Source: Nitrospinota bacterium
GTDB lineage: Bacteria; Nitrospinota_A; JADGAW01
Direction: 5' to 3'
Length of the DNA stretch: 26,362 nucleotides
Assembly: GCA_015231815.1 (NCBI GenBank)
Contig: JADGAW010000006.1
Span: 1-26,362 of the forward strand
Part shown: piece by piece, positions 23,676 through 26,362 of the stretch
Numbering within the stretch: position 1 is the first letter of the stretch
Layout of the letters: every line of letters starts with the position of its first letter
The notes under the pieces: generated by a model
Told to the model about the DNA's origin: nothing
The model's input: the letters and a program-made list of their open reading frames with translations, nothing else
Database searches by the model: none
Made by a program: the position numbers and the translations under genes

Positions 23676-24965
23676 TTAATCAACCTGAACCTTTATTTTT
23701 GAAACAATATTGCCACAACTTTCAAACCAGCAAATATCCTCACAGACCAAATCAAATATGAGAACGTAATTTCCTTTTTCCTTGGGAAGGGGAACTTCGA
23801 GGTTTAAGTTCACAACATCTTTTGGATAAACATCTTTTGGAAGAGAAGCACGAAACCAATCAATATCAACAATTTTTCCTCTATCATCATATAAATGAGC
23901 ACCAAACCTTACAACTCCGATCATATGTTTACCATTTTTTGCAAGCCAAATAGATTCCCCATAATTCTTAAGATTAACCGATATGGGTAGCAAGGCTTTA
24001 CCTCCTTTTTGGATTGCATTAGATTCAGAGACCTGTATCTCGGCTTGAAAGCCTTCTCCTATACGACTATCGGGGATAAAATCCCCCTTATTTAAGAAGA
24101 ATGTAACACTAAGATCCCTCATGGTATCGAAGAGCATGGATAACGTTCTTAATGAAAGCCTCTGTTTAAAAATAATATTGAAAAACTCTTTATAAGCAAT
24201 TTCATATGGCAGATGTATAGTTGGTTTTGCATACATATTTGAAAAGCCAATTTCCATGGCAATACTGTAAATTTCTTCAATAAGAATATCATTTTCCAAA
24301 ACAGTGTAATTTTTCATTTCAAGCTGGGAATGTGCATTCTTTGAATGAGCACGTGCTGGTTCACTAAAACCAACTATTCCTGAAGGCTTAAGCACCCTGT
24401 AAAATTCTTTCAAGACCTCTTTTTGATTTGGAATATGATGAAAACAATCAAAACAAATAATTCGCTCAACTGATTCATCTGGCAAGTCAATGGTATAGCC
24501 GTCAAAGCGCACAAATTGTGGTTCTTCCGAACATCCTCCAATAGGGGGAAACTTTAAGAACAGTTTCTTTCCAATATCAAGGGCAGTTGAAGAAACATCT
24601 ACTGAAATTGTGGAACAACCCATTTGGTTAAGCATTCTGGAAAGCCAACAGCTGCCGGCACCAAATTCAAGGACTTTCATTGTTGCTCCCAAATGCATAC
24701 CTGAAAAAATTAGACCAAGCCTATAAAAAATATAAGGTGCCTCTTTAACACTTTCCAGAGGTCGAGCCATCAATCTCTCAGGGTCTGTGTTTTTATAATA
24801 ATCTTCAGCGGTATTGCATAATTCCTCAACACTATGTTTATTAATTACTTCTTTTGGTGATAAATAGTCCTGTGGTGTTTCAGGTTCACACTTCATGAAC
24901 TTGAAAGGAATAAAAATCACTCTCGCATATATTTTTCCAAGAAAACGTTTAATGAATTGCAACAT
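23676..24965 (-). CDS. SAM-dependent methyltransferase fused to a C-terminal beta-sandwich domain
   Basis: A 429-residue two-domain protein. Residues 95-250 form a class I methyltransferase: motif I VLEFGAGSCW (98-107), acidic SVDVS (121-125), FDCFHHIPNQ after motif II, and VLKPSGIVGFSEP. The sequence before it (1-90) starts with a short hydrophobic, basic segment that may touch the membrane. Residues about 310-429 are beta-rich (VNLKNYGESIW; VVRFGAHLYDDRGKIVD; KGNYVLIFDLV) and resemble the sugar-binding beta-sandwiches found at the ends of Wzt and of some glycosyltransferases. I infer a methyltransferase that modifies a sugar of the polysaccharide or its precursor, with the sandwich helping to hold it. 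It follows the large membrane protein gene by 14 bases and is likely in its operon. The acceptor is unknown. Confidence 0.82.
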   Translation of the reverse strand: MLQFIKRFLGKIYARVIFIPFKFMKCEPETPQDYLSPKEVINKHSVEELCNTAEDYYKNTDPERLMARPLESVKEAPYIFYRLGLIFSGMHLGATMKVLEFGAGSCWLSRMLNQMGCSTISVDVSSTALDIGKKLFLKFPPIGGCSEEPQFVRFDGYTIDLPDESVERIICFDCFHHIPNQKEVLKEFYRVLKPSGIVGFSEPARAHSKNAHSQLEMKNYTVLENDILIEEIYSIAMEIGFSNMYAKPTIHLPYEIAYKEFFNIIFKQRLSLRTLSMLFDTMRDLSVTFFLNKGDFIPDSRIGEGFQAEIQVSESNAIQKGGKALLPISVNLKNYGESIWLAKNGKHMIGVVRFGAHLYDDRGKIVDIDWFRASLPKDVYPKDVVNLNLEVPLPKEKGNYVLIFDLVCEDICWFESCGNIVSKIKVQVD

Positions 24966-24979
24966 TGGTGAAATTTATA

Positions 24980-26362
24980 TTAATAAATGATTCCAAACTT
25001 GTGAAGGGCTAAGCCTAATATTCTTGAATCTCCTCCTGAAATTGGCTTTTGAGCGTTGGGAACTCTGAACTCAATAATATTCTCTCCAAACTCTTTGAGA
25101 AACCTTGAATCAACTTTAAAACTTAGGGACGTTGGGAGTGCAACATAGAGTTTACGTCCAATAAAATGGTTATTTAAATAGAGAGAAACTTCCTGTAAAC
25201 CAAAGGAATCTGCATCGAGCCTAAATTTAAACATTTTAATATCTTCCGGAACCTTACCTAAGGTAAACTTTATTTTAGAGTTCTTTTTACTCCACCTCAG
25301 AGAACCCTCAGCCCCATGCCAATCAATAAATTCAAAATATTTTGCTTTTGTATCAAATGATAAGACTTCTCCTATCTGGTAATATTTGTCTGAAAGTTGT
25401 TCCAATAAATCAAGGTGGGGTTCAATATCAATTTTTTCTCCTTGAATGTCATCCGACAAGGAAATTGTACTGATAATTTCCCGGATATTATATTGAGTTT
25501 GACCAACAATAATCTGCAGGGTGAGGTACTTCCCCCCCTCATTTACCCTGCCCATATCTAGATAGAGATTATTTTGGTGAACATGGATACTATGGAGAGG
25601 ATCAGAATTTAAAATAATCAAAGAATCCTCGAATAAACCCAAATCAACATTTTCTTTAAAGCTTATTTTTATATAAGGCTTTTTATGTGGGTTTTTTAAC
25701 AATAAAGTAAGTTTTCTCTTGGGGAATGAAGTCCTGTCACGAGAAAAAACTTTTTCTAACTGGTGAAGGTTTTTCTTGTTACTAAAATCTATAATGTCAT
25801 GATAAGAAAGCAGCTTTTTCTTTTCATTATCAAGGTAAAAAACCTCGACATTATTGCTATCAAGAGTATAGGTGCTGCTATTGATTAATTGAGAGTAAAA
25901 AGATAAAGGCCCTTTAAAGGTTATTTTTCCCTCTTTAATTTCAACAATTTCATTACCTGAATGAATGGCATATTTATAATCAAACCATTTCAGTAATGCT
26001 CCATCCGTGTTACTTAAACCTAAGTCAGATATTCCCTGAGGAAAAATAAAATTCTTGAAAATAATTCCTTTAATTTTTGATGGATCTTCGATGTTTTTTT
26101 GTACAGATTTTTTTATATCGTAAATAACCTTAGACCTCTTGCTTGCGTCTGCTCCATAATAGAGTTTACTATCAACAAAGGAAATGAGAAAAAACGGTAC
26201 AAGCATGAGAAGAACAAAATAGCTAAAGTATCGTTTATAAGTCTTTGGAATTAAGATATTGATTAAGAAGATGAACATTACCAACACCGATGAGAAACTA
26301 ACCGTAAGAAGGTAAATATGATGGTACATAATCGACGTTGGACTATTCCAGTTTGTTAAAAC
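24980..26362 (-). CDS. Membrane protein with beta-rich C-terminal domain, N-terminus outside window
   Basis: The frame stays open from the first Met (26329) to the window end (upstream residues VLTNWNSPTSI), so this is probably the C-terminal part of a longer, polytopic protein. Two hydrophobic helices (residues about 5-27 and 34-52, counted from that Met) are followed by about 395 non-membrane residues. The last 130 residues form a beta-rich domain (FEFIDWHGAEGSLRWSKKN; LYLNNHFIGRKLYV; IIEFRVPNA). This resembles the extracytoplasmic domain that ends some lipid-linked-sugar glycosyltransferases or related O-antigen membrane enzymes. I do not recognise a specific family and assign no reaction. 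It lies 14 bases ahead of the methyltransferase gene. Confidence 0.6.
   Translation of the reverse strand, partial: VLTNWNSPTSIMYHHIYLLTVSFSSVLVMFIFLINILIPKTYKRYFSYFVLLMLVPFFLISFVDSKLYYGADASKRSKVIYDIKKSVQKNIEDPSKIKGIIFKNFIFPQGISDLGLSNTDGALLKWFDYKYAIHSGNEIVEIKEGKITFKGPLSFYSQLINSSTYTLDSNNVEVFYLDNEKKKLLSYHDIIDFSNKKNLHQLEKVFSRDRTSFPKRKLTLLLKNPHKKPYIKISFKENVDLGLFEDSLIILNSDPLHSIHVHQNNLYLDMGRVNEGGKYLTLQIIVGQTQYNIREIISTISLSDDIQGEKIDIEPHLDLLEQLSDKYYQIGEVLSFDTKAKYFEFIDWHGAEGSLRWSKKNSKIKFTLGKVPEDIKMFKFRLDADSFGLQEVSLYLNNHFIGRKLYVALPTSLSFKVDSRFLKEFGENIIEFRVPNAQKPISGGDSRILGLALHKFGIIY

Noticed and set aside
23558..23761. A 67-codon plus-strand frame between wzm and the methyltransferase gene.
   Set aside because: It has no ribosome binding site, runs into the opposing methyltransferase gene and has no recognisable features.

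Overview
The window reads as a Gram-negative bacterial chromosome segment. The evidence is an ABC-transporter-dependent O-antigen export system, a periplasmic solute-binding protein with a signal peptide, and a Chromatium-type 2[4Fe-4S] ferredoxin. I cannot fix the genus from sequence alone. Base composition is uneven: the first 3.3 kb is visibly richer in G+C (one 60-base line near 1921 counts 38 of 60) than the polysaccharide region (one line near 20761 counts 13 of 60).

Region 1 (1-3302, + strand): the C-terminal part of a LodB/GoxB-like flavoprotein, a LodA-like quinoprotein amino-acid/amine oxidase expected to carry a self-derived cysteine tryptophylquinone (CTQ), and a pyruvoyl-dependent histidine decarboxylase homologue. 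They are tightly spaced and probably one operon. An oxidase with its maturase beside a pyruvoyl decarboxylase is, as far as I know, not a described pathway.

Region 2 (3517-8662, + strand): an NMT1/THI5-like periplasmic binding protein, a large hybrid histidine kinase (4-helix sensor, HAMP, HisKA, HATPase, two receivers, HPt) and a receiver-GGDEF diguanylate cyclase. This looks like a ligand-to-c-di-GMP signalling operon.

Region 3 (8751-12931, - strand): ferredoxin, NfuA/NifU-C-like Fe-S carrier, DUF2851 protein and HypF, transcribed in that order, with a metal-centre assembly flavour.

Region 4 (13084-16655, - strand): a ClpX-like AAA+ unfoldase without the ClpX zinc domain and with a C-terminal extension, followed by a 630-residue protein whose N-terminus looks like the TraB/TIKI/ChaN-type hydrolase fold. 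This pair is the second candidate for an undescribed system.

Region 5 (16919-26362, both strands): O-antigen or related surface polysaccharide assembly. It holds a WbdD-like coiled-coil methyltransferase (possible chain terminator), two GT4-type glycosyltransferases (one with an extra half domain), Wzt with a C-terminal sugar-binding domain, Wzm, a second methyltransferase fused to a beta-sandwich, and the C-terminal part of a membrane protein cut by the window end.

No tRNA, rRNA, CRISPR array, insertion sequence or integrase was seen. No gene-free stretch exceeds 300 bases; the longest (16656-16918) is a divergent promoter region.
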